Shown here: one piece after another, positions 34,197 through 43,060 of the stretch
How positions within the stretch are numbered: the stretch's first letter is position 1
Layout of the letters: every line of letters begins with the position of its first letter
Assembly: GCA_018333075.1 (NCBI GenBank)
Contig: BORH01000013.1
Coordinates: 58,597-122,596 of the forward strand
DNA length: 64,000 nt
Reading direction: 5' to 3'
Source: Heyndrickxia sporothermodurans
GTDB taxonomy: Bacteria; Bacillota; Bacilli; Bacillales; Bacillaceae_C
Made by a program: the position numbers and the translations under genes
Notes under the pieces: model-generated
Told to the model about the DNA's origin: nothing
What the model saw: only the letters and a program-made list of their open reading frames with translations
Databases searched by the model: none

Positions 34197-36323
34197 TTAA
34201 TGAATGAGTTTACTTTCTTTAGCCTTATCAATCATTCGTTTACTGATTTTATTGATTATTTTTTTCAAAGTTATTCCGATTAAAAGTGATGCTAGTAAAA
34301 AAACCACTAATTTCAATACATCATTTAAAACAATATCCCATAATATTCCTCCTGCTGCCTCTCTCATTAAGCTAATCGAATAAGTAAATGGAAGGAATGG
34401 GTTAATGATTTGAAAAAATCTTGGTGCAACCTGTATTGGAAATGTCCCTCCGGATCCGGAAATTTGTAAAACGAGGAGGATAATTCCAAGGGCTTTTCCA
34501 ACATTTCCGAAGACAGATACCATCGTATAGACAATGATCATGAAAACAGCACTATTTATTACACCAAACAGCACGAACCATGCTTTATCCACTACATAGG
34601 TATGGAGCAAATACATATCACCTAGAGTAACTATGATCGATTGTAGGATCGCTAAAGTTAAAAATGTAAAAAGTCTTCCAAAGTATATTTGATAGCTCAT
34701 CATTTTTTCATCATTATGCACATCTACAGACAGTAGTGAAATGAGAAGCATCGCTCCAACCCAAAAGGACAATGTTGAAAAAAAAGGAGACATTCCCGAT
34801 CCATAGTTCGGAATTGGAAAAAGCTTTTGTTCTTTTAACAAAACGGGTGTTTTTAAAAAGTCGCTCTCACGTTCGACATTGTGCTTTAATAGCTTAATGA
34901 TTTCATGCAAATTTGCTTTCTTTTCGAATTCCCTTATCCGATTGGCTATTTCTTTAATTTTTGCTTCTGCAGTTGGTAGATCTTTTTTGACTGCTTCGAT
35001 TGTTTGTTTTCCTACAACAATCCCTTTTGAAGCATCACTCATTATTTTCTTAACATCTGGCAGACTTTTTCTTGCATCTTCAAATGCATGGTTAGCAGTA
35101 GCTAAAACGTTTATTCCTTCCTTAACAGATGCTTGAATAGCATTTGGATCAAAATGATTTACTACATCATGTATTTTAGAAGAAGCAAGCTGAGCCTGAT
35201 GATTGATTCTGTTTATAACATCCTGACTAGCGGCTTTGGAAGCAATCACCTGATTGTTCAAATTTACTTCTGTTTGTAAAGCTGTTTTTATTTGATTTAA
35301 CTCAGCAATTTTATTCGATAATCTATGTTGAGTGGATTGGGCATCTACCTGCTTTAATATCGATATCACTTCATTTAACATAGAAATGCTATTGTTTAGC
35401 TTTGTATTAATTTTGGTTAATTCGACATTGATGCCTTCAGGATTATTTTGATAATTTTGTAATAGCTCCTTTACTTGCAAAGCTGTAGAAACAGATTGAT
35501 CAATAGCAGCAAGTTTTCCTTTTATTGTTGGAATGATGTTTTTGATTGCTTCTTGATTTTTCTGAACAAATCCAGATAATTGCTTTGAAAATTTCTCTCC
35601 ATCCGTAGCAATTTTTTCTACGAGTGGAAGATAGGTTTTCACCTTTTGTTCAATTTCTTGAGCCTTATTAATATCAGTCAATGCCGTATTAACAACGCGA
35701 TTAATTTCTGGTATTTCATTCTCAAGCTTAAAGATAAAATTTCTCATATTTTCAATATTTGGTAATTCTCTTTCGATCTCAATACCAAGCTCGTGAAGTA
35801 ATGAAAAAATGTTCTCACTTACCGTCTTTACAAAGTTTCCGCTAATTTCTTGGACGATACCAGTTGCTCCGGAGGAAGTTATTTTGGGAGCAATCGCGTT
35901 TATTTTTTCATTAACGGTATATGTAATGATTGGTTTTTCTGGATTTTCATTTATAATAGAAGTTATTTTCTCTGAAAAATTTTTGGGAATAAGAATACTT
36001 GCGTAATAATCACCATGCTTTACGCCATCAATTGCATCTTCTTCATTAACGAACTTCCAACCTAATTTTTTATTTTTTCGCAAAGACTCAACGATTGTTT
36101 TTCCTACATTAATTTGTTCACCACGGATCGTATAACCAGCATCTTGATTCGTAATTGCTACAGGGATATCCTTTGTATTCCCATAAGGATCCCATGAGGC
36201 TTTAATATTAAACCAGGCATATAATGATGGCAATGCAATAAGGGCGACAATAATGATGAATGCTGCCCAATTTGTAACAATTCTTTTAATATCTGTGAAA
36301 TAGATTTGAAAGATTTTCCTCAT
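34197..36323 (-). CDS. YhgE/Pip family membrane protein
   Basis: A 708-residue protein of the YhgE/phage infection protein family. One N-terminal membrane segment ('WAAFIIIVALIALPSLYAWF') is followed by 'IKASWDPYGNTKDIPVAITN', a long extracellular coiled-coil-rich region with many Asn/Lys/Gln heptads (about residues 190-500) and a C-terminal block of about five membrane segments with 'FGRLFTFLTLAILQSIIVTL'. Relatives include secretion accessory proteins and phage receptors; the function here is unknown. Start ATG 36323 behind AGGTGAT. Confidence 0.85.
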   Translation of the reverse strand: MRKIFQIYFTDIKRIVTNWAAFIIIVALIALPSLYAWFNIKASWDPYGNTKDIPVAITNQDAGYTIRGEQINVGKTIVESLRKNKKLGWKFVNEEDAIDGVKHGDYYASILIPKNFSEKITSIINENPEKPIITYTVNEKINAIAPKITSSGATGIVQEISGNFVKTVSENIFSLLHELGIEIERELPNIENMRNFIFKLENEIPEINRVVNTALTDINKAQEIEQKVKTYLPLVEKIATDGEKFSKQLSGFVQKNQEAIKNIIPTIKGKLAAIDQSVSTALQVKELLQNYQNNPEGINVELTKINTKLNNSISMLNEVISILKQVDAQSTQHRLSNKIAELNQIKTALQTEVNLNNQVIASKAASQDVINRINHQAQLASSKIHDVVNHFDPNAIQASVKEGINVLATANHAFEDARKSLPDVKKIMSDASKGIVVGKQTIEAVKKDLPTAEAKIKEIANRIREFEKKANLHEIIKLLKHNVERESDFLKTPVLLKEQKLFPIPNYGSGMSPFFSTLSFWVGAMLLISLLSVDVHNDEKMMSYQIYFGRLFTFLTLAILQSIIVTLGDMYLLHTYVVDKAWFVLFGVINSAVFMIIVYTMVSVFGNVGKALGIILLVLQISGSGGTFPIQVAPRFFQIINPFLPFTYSISLMREAAGGILWDIVLNDVLKLVVFLLASLLIGITLKKIINKISKRMIDKAKESKLIH

Positions 36324-36433
36324 ATGTATCACCTAATTGTTCCATAGTATTAATATGATTCGCAGAGTCTCCATTCTTAAACCCTGTTGTTTTTTTGGAA
36401 ATCATTTACTTTTTGAGCGAACTCTATTTCCTA

Positions 36434-36467
36434 AAATAAAAAAAATCCTTGAGAATATCCTCAAGGA
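36434..36467 (-). terminator. Terminator of the hpa operon
   Basis: TCCTTGAG / CTCAAGGA stem around a short loop, followed on the minus strand by TTTTTTTTA. Confidence 0.85.
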
Positions 36468-36473
36468 AACGAG

Positions 36474-36935
36474 TTACGACATTATAGAATCATATTTGCC
36501 TTCAAAATAGGTTAGTGGTGCACCATCCTGACAGATAATCTCTTGAACCTCTCCAATAAATAAAGTATGATCTCCAGCAAGATGTGAATCATATACCCTG
36601 CAAATTATATTTGCTATCGAATGAGGAAGATATGGGGTATGATCAATCCATTCAAATTGTATTTCTCTTTTTTCGTTTAACTGGCCTGCAAAATACTGAG
36701 ACATGTCTTTCTGGTCTTTTGATAAAATATTTACCGTAAACTTCCCGGATTGTTCTAAGTATTGCTTTAAATTTGCTTTATTGCTAATAGATATTAAAAT
36801 TAACTGCGGATTAAGTGATACAGACATAAAAGCATTAGCAGTCATGCCATGAACATTTTCATTTACTGCTGTTGTTAAAACAGTTACTCCTGTAGCAAAT
36901 TTTCCCATTACCTTTCGAAACAGCCGTTCATCCAT
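36474..36935 (-). CDS. hpaC: 4-hydroxyphenylacetate 3-monooxygenase reductase
   Basis: A 153-residue flavin reductase of the HpaC/RutF family that supplies reduced flavin to HpaB. Seen in sequence: 'RKVMGKFATGVTVLTTAV' near the N-terminus, 'GMTANAFMSVSLNPQLILIS' (flavin-binding segment) and 'DHTLFIGEVQEI' near the end. Start ATG 36935 behind AAAGGAGG; the longer frame to 37040 overlaps hpaF. It is the last gene of the operon. Confidence 0.92.
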   Translation of the reverse strand: MDERLFRKVMGKFATGVTVLTTAVNENVHGMTANAFMSVSLNPQLILISISNKANLKQYLEQSGKFTVNILSKDQKDMSQYFAGQLNEKREIQFEWIDHTPYLPHSIANIICRVYDSHLAGDHTLFIGEVQEIICQDGAPLTYFEGKYDSIMS

Positions 36936-36978
36936 ATTCTTTCCTCCTTTTAAAACTGTAAATGAGTGAATGGAGGTT

Positions 36979-37365
36979 TTATTTCTTGTAGCGCTGATGA
37001 ATATTATTATGCTTATAGGTTCCAGCTTCACTAAATTCAATAAGTTCTAGAGATAATGCTAAATACCTTGATTCATATAATTCTGCAAAATGGTCCTTCA
37101 TCACTTCAAAAATTTCACTACAGGTCGCTTTTTTATCGTCTTCTGATCTTCCTGCACCTATTTTTAAGCAAGCATGAACAAATGCATCATCATTACTACC
37201 ATCAGCAATAAAATAATTATGCAATTCAATTGCTCTAGAGCGAATTCCACCGATCGGGAATATATCTTTACGCCCAATTAATACCTCATTCACTTTTTTT
37301 AATAATTCCTGTATATTCGCTTCTTTTTTTAGGTTATCCGTATATTCTATAATGAAGTGCGGCAT
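36979..37365 (-). CDS. hpaF: 5-carboxymethyl-2-hydroxymuconate isomerase
   Basis: A 128-residue CHMI of the tautomerase superfamily. The start ATG at 37365 gives MPHFIIEYTDNL, so Met removal exposes the catalytic Pro1, and AAGGAGG lies 6 bases upstream. The nearby ATG 37371 would bury this proline and is rejected. 'GGIRSRAIELHNYFIADG' and 'DDAFVHACLKIGAGRSEDDK' are family features. It converts 5-carboxymethyl-2-hydroxymuconate to the 2-oxo isomer in 4-hydroxyphenylacetate degradation. Confidence 0.93.
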   Translation of the reverse strand: MPHFIIEYTDNLKKEANIQELLKKVNEVLIGRKDIFPIGGIRSRAIELHNYFIADGSNDDAFVHACLKIGAGRSEDDKKATCSEIFEVMKDHFAELYESRYLALSLELIEFSEAGTYKHNNIHQRYKK

Positions 37366-37377
37366 TGTCATCCTCCT

Positions 37378-38118
37378 TCATTCTTCGATAATTGTATTTA
37401 CTAACCGACCAATTCCCTCAATTTCTGTTATGACCTCATCCCCAACCTTTGTGTCAACCGCACCTTTAGGAGTTCCAGTTAAAATAATATCTCCTCGATT
37501 TAACGTGATAAAACTACTTAAATACTCAATTAGATACGGAATCGTAAAAATCATATCTTTTGTTGAGCCCTCTTGAGTCAATTTTTCATTCACGAACGTC
37601 CTTATCCTTAAATTCATTGGGTCTTCGATATCTGCTTTATCTACTACCCACGGTCCAATAGGTGTACATGTATCCCGGTTTTTCACACGCAAATTGGGAC
37701 GATAATAGTTTTCTAAATAATCACGAATGGCATAATCATTCGCTACAGTATATCCATCAATATACTCATAGGCATCTTTCATTTTTACATTTCGTGCTTT
37801 TTTCCCAATTACTGCTACCAATTCACACTCATAGTGCATATAGGTGGCATTAGCGGGTCGCTTCGTCAGACCCTGATGGCCAATTAATGTATTAGGGCCT
37901 TTAAGAAATACCAATGGTTCACTTGGAGCCTTAAATTCAAGTTCTGCTGCATGGTCTGCATAATTCAGACCAAGAGCAAAAATAGTTTTCGGTGTGACAG
38001 GCGGCAGCCAAAATACTTCATTTTCCGTAACTTCTCTACCATCTTCTAAAATAAGTCTTCCTTCATTTTCAATTGCTAAATGAACGTCTCCCATATAGGC
38101 AATCCGTGCTCTTCTCAT
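37378..38118 (-). CDS. hpaG2: FAH-family decarboxylase/isomerase, HpaG C-terminal-half homologue
   Basis: A 246-residue fumarylacetoacetate hydrolase-family enzyme. It corresponds to the C-terminal half of the enterobacterial HpaG, which decarboxylates 5-oxopent-3-ene-1,2,5-tricarboxylate and isomerises the product. The match is visible as KTIFALGLNYADHAAELEFK, 'YMHYECELVAVIGKKARNVK', 'YAIRDYLENYYRPNLRVKNR' and 'TGTPKGAVDTKVGDEV', with metal-binding Glu in HYECEL. Its ATG overlaps the upstream half-gene's stop (ATGA). In this operon the two halves of HpaG are separate genes. Confidence 0.9.
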   Translation of the reverse strand: MRRARIAYMGDVHLAIENEGRLILEDGREVTENEVFWLPPVTPKTIFALGLNYADHAAELEFKAPSEPLVFLKGPNTLIGHQGLTKRPANATYMHYECELVAVIGKKARNVKMKDAYEYIDGYTVANDYAIRDYLENYYRPNLRVKNRDTCTPIGPWVVDKADIEDPMNLRIRTFVNEKLTQEGSTKDMIFTIPYLIEYLSSFITLNRGDIILTGTPKGAVDTKVGDEVITEIEGIGRLVNTIIEE

Positions 38119-38906
38119 GGATTCACCCCCAGGAATAATTCTTCTTCACTTACAACTGAGTTTTCAAGAGTCCCTATTTGATCAATTTCAATTTTAATTC
38201 GATCACCCAATTGAACGATCGGTGGATTTTCAGGAATCCCTACTAATAATATATCCCCAGCATTTAGTGTCATAAAATCAGTTATATCGGACAAAAGCCT
38301 GCCAACTGAACGAATGAGATTTGCTGTCGTATTTTCTTGTCTGAGCTTGCCATTCACATACACCTTAACACTTAAGCAATCTGGATTTACATCTTCATGT
38401 TTTTCTACAATCCAAGGGCCAATAGGGCAGAAACCATCCCTCGCCTTTTGACTAACGGCAGGACGATAAATACTTGAATGAGGGATACTAATATCATTAA
38501 CAACTGTATAGCCAGCAATATAATCATGAGCTTGCTCCTCGGATACCTTGGTCGCTTTTTTGCCAATAACAATTCCAAGAGCAGCTCCTACTTCCAATTG
38601 GGAAACCCCTTTTGGAAGTGGAATTGGCATATTATAACTAATCATCGTATTTACCGGCTTAATATATAAAATCGGAGCCTTTGGCGGTTCGATATAAGGA
38701 GGCTCATTTAACTGTTTTTCGAATGCTGCAAGTGCTCCTTTATAATTTAATAAGGTACCATAAACTGTTCCATTCACTGGAACATCCCATGGAATATCAC
38801 AAACATCAACATTTGTTCCATTTATTAGTATTTTCGTTTCCTTTTCTTCAAGCACTGCCTCTTCCATATTCGCTTTACCGCGCAGCTTAAATTGAATCCT
38901 CTTCAC
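38115..38906 (-). CDS. hpaG1: FAH-family protein, HpaG N-terminal-half homologue
   Basis: A 263-residue FAH-fold protein that lines up with the N-terminal half of HpaG: 'TVYGTLLNYKGALAAFEKQL', 'APILYIKPVNTMISYNMPIP', 'YIAGYTVVNDISIPHSSIYR' and 'ARDGFCPIGPWIV'. GTG start at 38906 with GGGAGGGG 6 bases upstream. The split gene pair probably forms a heteromer or two separate enzymes; one of them could also cover the hydratase step that has no dedicated gene here. Confidence 0.88.
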   Translation of the reverse strand: MKRIQFKLRGKANMEEAVLEEKETKILINGTNVDVCDIPWDVPVNGTVYGTLLNYKGALAAFEKQLNEPPYIEPPKAPILYIKPVNTMISYNMPIPLPKGVSQLEVGAALGIVIGKKATKVSEEQAHDYIAGYTVVNDISIPHSSIYRPAVSQKARDGFCPIGPWIVEKHEDVNPDCLSVKVYVNGKLRQENTTANLIRSVGRLLSDITDFMTLNAGDILLVGIPENPPIVQLGDRIKIEIDQIGTLENSVVSEEELFLGVNP

Positions 38907-38936
38907 AGTCCACCCCTCCCTTTTCTGACATTCTCC

Positions 38937-39923
38937 TTAATTAATGATTGTAGGCTTCTTCTTTTCTAAAATTGGATCACCTATCATTTCAGCTTCTCCT
39001 GAAAGGATATTTAATACTGTTGACGCTTCATTAAACCAACAATCTGGAGCAGCATGCCCCCAAAGGGTTTGCCTCATTGGATCATCAAGATCCCAGCGAA
39101 CAGGTTTAAAGTCTGGATCACTTGTCAAATAATCACCATTATATAATTCAATTCTATGTCCATCAGGGTCCCTTAAATAAAGGAAGAAAGCATTGGATAA
39201 GCCATGACGACCTGGTCCTCGTTCAATACTTGCGCCATACCCTAATGAAGCTAGCACATCACACGTGTGTATCACACTCATCGGATCACTTAACCAAAAT
39301 CCAATATGATGCAGTCTTGGGCCTACTCCGTTCATAAAAGCAACATCGTGGACGGTTGGCTTCCGATGTAGCCATGCTGCCCAAATCTTATCATCTTCTG
39401 CTGTTGTATATTCGGAACAGGAAAAACCTAGCTCCTCGATATAAAATTTATACGCTTTTTCAACATCCTTTACCGCGCAATTAAAATGATCAATCCGCTG
39501 AATCCTTGCTCCTTTATATAAATCATAGCGCTGCAGCAACCTTTCGACTGTTTCCATTTCCGCAAAAAATTCAATGGGTAGCCCTGAAACATCCTGAACT
39601 CTTAAGGTTCGGCCAATCGCCTTTTGTGTTCCAGCTTCCATCCATTTTATTTCCAAACCTTTTGCAGAGAAAAAGGCTGATAGAGTATCTAAGTCATCGT
39701 CTGAAAAGACTTTATAGCTGATCACCTCAACACTAGGATGATCACTCTTTTTCAGAACTAAGCTATGATGAATATGTTCTTCCAACCCACGTAAATAAAT
39801 ATGGTTTTCATCACTATCCGTTTCAATAAATCCTAGTGCATGAACATAAAAACGTCTCGACTCTTCTAAATTGGTTACATTTAAAATCGCTCTTGCCGCA
39901 CGAATAATATTGGCATTCACCAT
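38937..39923 (-). CDS. hpaD: Homoprotocatechuate 2,3-dioxygenase (type I extradiol)
   Basis: A 328-residue two-domain vicinal-oxygen-chelate dioxygenase that opens the ring of 3,4-dihydroxyphenylacetate. The metal triad His146 (RIDHFNCAV), His205 (RLHHIGFW) and Glu259 (HRIELYNGDY) corresponds to His155/His214/Glu267 of the Brevibacterium fuscum enzyme as I recall it. The N-terminal domain lacks metal ligands, as usual. This is the Gram-positive VOC type, not the enterobacterial LigB-type HpaD. Start ATG 39923 behind GTGGGGG, 15 bases downstream of the hpaB stop. Confidence 0.92.
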   Translation of the reverse strand: MVNANIIRAARAILNVTNLEESRRFYVHALGFIETDSDENHIYLRGLEEHIHHSLVLKKSDHPSVEVISYKVFSDDDLDTLSAFFSAKGLEIKWMEAGTQKAIGRTLRVQDVSGLPIEFFAEMETVERLLQRYDLYKGARIQRIDHFNCAVKDVEKAYKFYIEELGFSCSEYTTAEDDKIWAAWLHRKPTVHDVAFMNGVGPRLHHIGFWLSDPMSVIHTCDVLASLGYGASIERGPGRHGLSNAFFLYLRDPDGHRIELYNGDYLTSDPDFKPVRWDLDDPMRQTLWGHAAPDCWFNEASTVLNILSGEAEMIGDPILEKKKPTIIN

Positions 39924-39937
39924 TCATACCCCCACTA

Positions 39938-41413
39938 TTAAACTTTTAAAAAGCTTGATTTCCCAGAGTTTGCTTGACCAAGGAATTCTTTAATCATTTC
40001 TTTATACGACTCTTTTTCAAATCCTTCAAAATAAGTCATTCCCATTCTGATCGGATCACCAAAAAAGTAATATTCATAATGCATTTGTCTGCTGCCGAAT
40101 GCACTCATTGTCATATCCCAAGCCAATCTAAATAATTGAACTCGTTCATAACCTTCGAGATTTTTCCCTTGTAAACCTCGATGGATTAATTGTCCGATAT
40201 CTGGATTTTGGAAATCCGCTTCTGTTGGAATCCCCATCAATCCAGATGCTCCTAGTATTCTTAAGATTTCAACGAGTCTTGGATAAACTCGCGGATACCA
40301 ATTTCGCGCAGCATCCAATGCCGCATAATCAGGTGTCATCGTCCCCCATTTATCAAGCTTTGCATTATGTTCTGCCCGATACAAATGGCTGCGCATCGTT
40401 TCAAGTGTCAACATAATTTCTGTCCCTTTATCTTGGACATGCTGGAATTGATCGATTCCAATTGCATCCATTACAGATAGAGCTACACCGAGTAAGAATT
40501 CCGTTTTCACTATATTTTTAGCAACAACTTGGTGAGCCATATGGACCACAGCATTTGTTTCACGGAAGGTGCGATTACAAATCGAAGAATTTCCGCAAAT
40601 AAATACTCGTTCCCATGGAACAAATACATTTTCAAAGGAAACAATGGCATCTCCTTCTTCAAAACGGGATGATAATGGGTGATCCCATTGATTCTTGCCA
40701 TAATCAAAGGATTCCCTGCTAATAAATTTCAGTCCTTCTGTATTATTTGGAATCGCAAAAGCAAGGGAATATGGATCATCCAGTTCTCCCGCTTTTTTCA
40801 CTGTCGAAGGAAAAACAAGAATCTCATCGGTAATCCCTCCCTGTGTAGCAAGAAGACGAATACCATCTACGATAATCCCATCTTTATTTTTCTCTACTAG
40901 ATGGAGAGCTACGTTAGCATCCTTTTGCTCATGCTGTGCCTTCGCACGATTGACTTGCGGATGGATGAGAGTATGTGTTAGGCTTATATCATTTTCACGG
41001 GCATATTCATAATATTTTTTTGCATTCTCTACAAGCATCGGATCTCCATCTGCAAAAAAATCATACGCCCCTCCCATCGCCATAACCTCAGCATTTAAAT
41101 AATCTGGTGAACGTCCCATCATCCCACCTGACACTTTAGCCCATTCTGTAATAGCCTCTCTTCTAGCAATTAAATCCTCGATGGTCTTCGGCTGTAAGAA
41201 GGTCATTCCCACCTTTTCACCACTAGTTGGTGACGTATATAGCATTTTATCGGCTTTTTCATATTGAAGATCGTAAAGACGAGACATGGATTGAATGACA
41301 TTTTTAAATGCAGGGTGCTCAGTAACGTCTTGTACTCGTTCCCCATGAATATACACATGATTATTCGCTTTCTTTAATCGCTCAATATACTCTTTACCGG
41401 TTTTTGCAGGCAT
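39938..41413 (-). CDS. hpaB: 4-hydroxyphenylacetate 3-monooxygenase, oxygenase component
   Basis: A 491-residue FADH2-dependent monooxygenase of the HpaB family that hydroxylates 4-hydroxyphenylacetate to homoprotocatechuate. Seen in sequence: 'RLKKANNHVYIHGERVQDVT', 'ISLTHTLIHPQVNRAKAQ' (family region that contacts flavin/substrate), 'VFVPWERVFICGNSSICN' and the C-terminal 'RQMHYEYYFFGDPIRMGMT'. The start is ATG 41413 (MPAKTG) behind AAAAGGGGAA; ATG 41419 is also possible. It works with the flavin reductase HpaC at the end of the operon. Confidence 0.94.
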   Translation of the reverse strand: MPAKTGKEYIERLKKANNHVYIHGERVQDVTEHPAFKNVIQSMSRLYDLQYEKADKMLYTSPTSGEKVGMTFLQPKTIEDLIARREAITEWAKVSGGMMGRSPDYLNAEVMAMGGAYDFFADGDPMLVENAKKYYEYARENDISLTHTLIHPQVNRAKAQHEQKDANVALHLVEKNKDGIIVDGIRLLATQGGITDEILVFPSTVKKAGELDDPYSLAFAIPNNTEGLKFISRESFDYGKNQWDHPLSSRFEEGDAIVSFENVFVPWERVFICGNSSICNRTFRETNAVVHMAHQVVAKNIVKTEFLLGVALSVMDAIGIDQFQHVQDKGTEIMLTLETMRSHLYRAEHNAKLDKWGTMTPDYAALDAARNWYPRVYPRLVEILRILGASGLMGIPTEADFQNPDIGQLIHRGLQGKNLEGYERVQLFRLAWDMTMSAFGSRQMHYEYYFFGDPIRMGMTYFEGFEKESYKEMIKEFLGQANSGKSSFLKV

Positions 41414-41568
41414 AATCATTTCCCCTTTTAATGTTGTTCAGCAAATCTACCAATCTAGTACAATTGCTTGGCTTCAAATAGTACTTATCAACTGAAGCTA
41501 TCAAATTTATTTATTTCAACTGTTATTATCGTAACGTTTTCTCTTCTCCCCCAGTTCGATCCCCTATT

Positions 41569-43050
41569 CTAATGCTTATTTTTTCCAAACTGTGGAATAT
41601 GATGATCGCCTAATGCAACATGAATGACTTGGGTTTCAGTGTAAAAATCAAACGCATAATGACCGCCTTCACGGCCCATTCCACTATATTTACTTCCTCC
41701 GAAAGGAATTCGCAAATCACGAACATTTTGCGAGTTAATCCATACCATTCCAGAGTCTACACCTTGGGCTACACGATGCCCTCTCTTAATGTCATTTGTC
41801 CAGACATAACCAGCTAATCCATATTTCGTATCATTTGCTAGACGGATTACTTCTGCTTCATCCTTAAATTTCATCACTGCCATGACAGGACCAAAAATTT
41901 CTTCCTGGGCAACCCTCATGTCATTAGATACATTTAGAAGTAATGTCGGTGGAACAAAATTTCCCTTTTCATATTGCATAGGAACTTCACTGCTAAAAAT
42001 CTCAGCCCCTTCTACCTTTGCAATTTCGATATATTTTTTCACATTATTAAAATGTTCAACATGGATAAGAGGACCAACCTCTGTTTTTGGATCTAACGGA
42101 TCACCAATAACAATATTAGGAACTCTCTCCTTTAGTGCATCGACAAATTTTTCATAGATGGAATCCTGAATAAAAAGCCTAGAATTAGCTGTACATCTTT
42201 CACCATTAAATGAAAAAATTCCCCATGTACATGCATCAAGTGCACGATCAAAGTCAGCATCCTCAAACACAATAATCGGGGATTTCCCCCCTAACTCTGC
42301 TGAAACGCGCTTCAGTGTGTCTGCGCCATTTTTAATAATTTCAGAGCCAGTTGTTGTTTCCCCAGTAAAGGAAATTAATTTCACATCAGGATGTGCAACT
42401 AGAGATGCTCCAGCAGTTTCCCCATATCCATGAACAACATTAAAAACTCCTTTAGGAAGTTCAGCTTTATCAATAATTTCTGCTAGTCGATTTGCCGTTA
42501 ACGGAGACCATTCTCCAGGCTTTAAAACAACGGTATTTCCTGTTGCCAATGCTGGGGCAATTTTCCATGTCTCTAGCATAAATGGTGCATTCCAAGGTGT
42601 AATCAAACCAGCTACACCAATCGGCTTATGAATGGTATAATTGATAAATTCCCCATCCACCTGATAAGCTTCGCCAACTAATCGATTGGAAACCATTTCA
42701 GCATAAAATCTAAAATTTTGTGCTGCTCGGGCGACCATATTTTTGGTTTGACTAATTGGTAGTCCGGTATCAAGGGATTCCAATGGAGCAATTTCACTAA
42801 TATACTCATCTATTAAGTCAGCGATTTTATGAATATATTTTAATCTCTCACTTACCTTCATCCGTCCCCAGTCACCATGGAATGCTCGATTGGCTGCCTC
42901 AACAGCTGCATTTACATCAGCAGAATTTCCTTCTGCAACATAATTGATTACTTCGTTAGTAAATGGATTTCTATTTTCAAAGGATTTTCCAGATGCTGCA
43001 TCGACAAATTCGCCATTAATATATAACTGTATATCCTTTATCGTATTCAT
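41569..43050 (-). CDS. hpaE: 5-carboxymethyl-2-hydroxymuconate semialdehyde dehydrogenase
   Basis: A 493-residue NAD-dependent aldehyde dehydrogenase. Catalytic residues are the Glu in VSAELGGKSPIIVFEDAD and the Cys in FSFNGERCTANSRL; the Asn in 'LITPWNAPFMLETW' is also present. The operon position between a DapA-like aldolase gene and hpaB supports the HpaE assignment over generic aldehyde dehydrogenase. Start ATG 43050 behind GGAGGAG; the frame upstream to 43083 overlaps the DapA-like gene. A 155-base gap without a gene follows before hpaB. Confidence 0.92.
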   Translation of the reverse strand: MNTIKDIQLYINGEFVDAASGKSFENRNPFTNEVINYVAEGNSADVNAAVEAANRAFHGDWGRMKVSERLKYIHKIADLIDEYISEIAPLESLDTGLPISQTKNMVARAAQNFRFYAEMVSNRLVGEAYQVDGEFINYTIHKPIGVAGLITPWNAPFMLETWKIAPALATGNTVVLKPGEWSPLTANRLAEIIDKAELPKGVFNVVHGYGETAGASLVAHPDVKLISFTGETTTGSEIIKNGADTLKRVSAELGGKSPIIVFEDADFDRALDACTWGIFSFNGERCTANSRLFIQDSIYEKFVDALKERVPNIVIGDPLDPKTEVGPLIHVEHFNNVKKYIEIAKVEGAEIFSSEVPMQYEKGNFVPPTLLLNVSNDMRVAQEEIFGPVMAVMKFKDEAEVIRLANDTKYGLAGYVWTNDIKRGHRVAQGVDSGMVWINSQNVRDLRIPFGGSKYSGMGREGGHYAFDFYTETQVIHVALGDHHIPQFGKNKH

Positions 43051-43060
43051 GTTACTCCTC

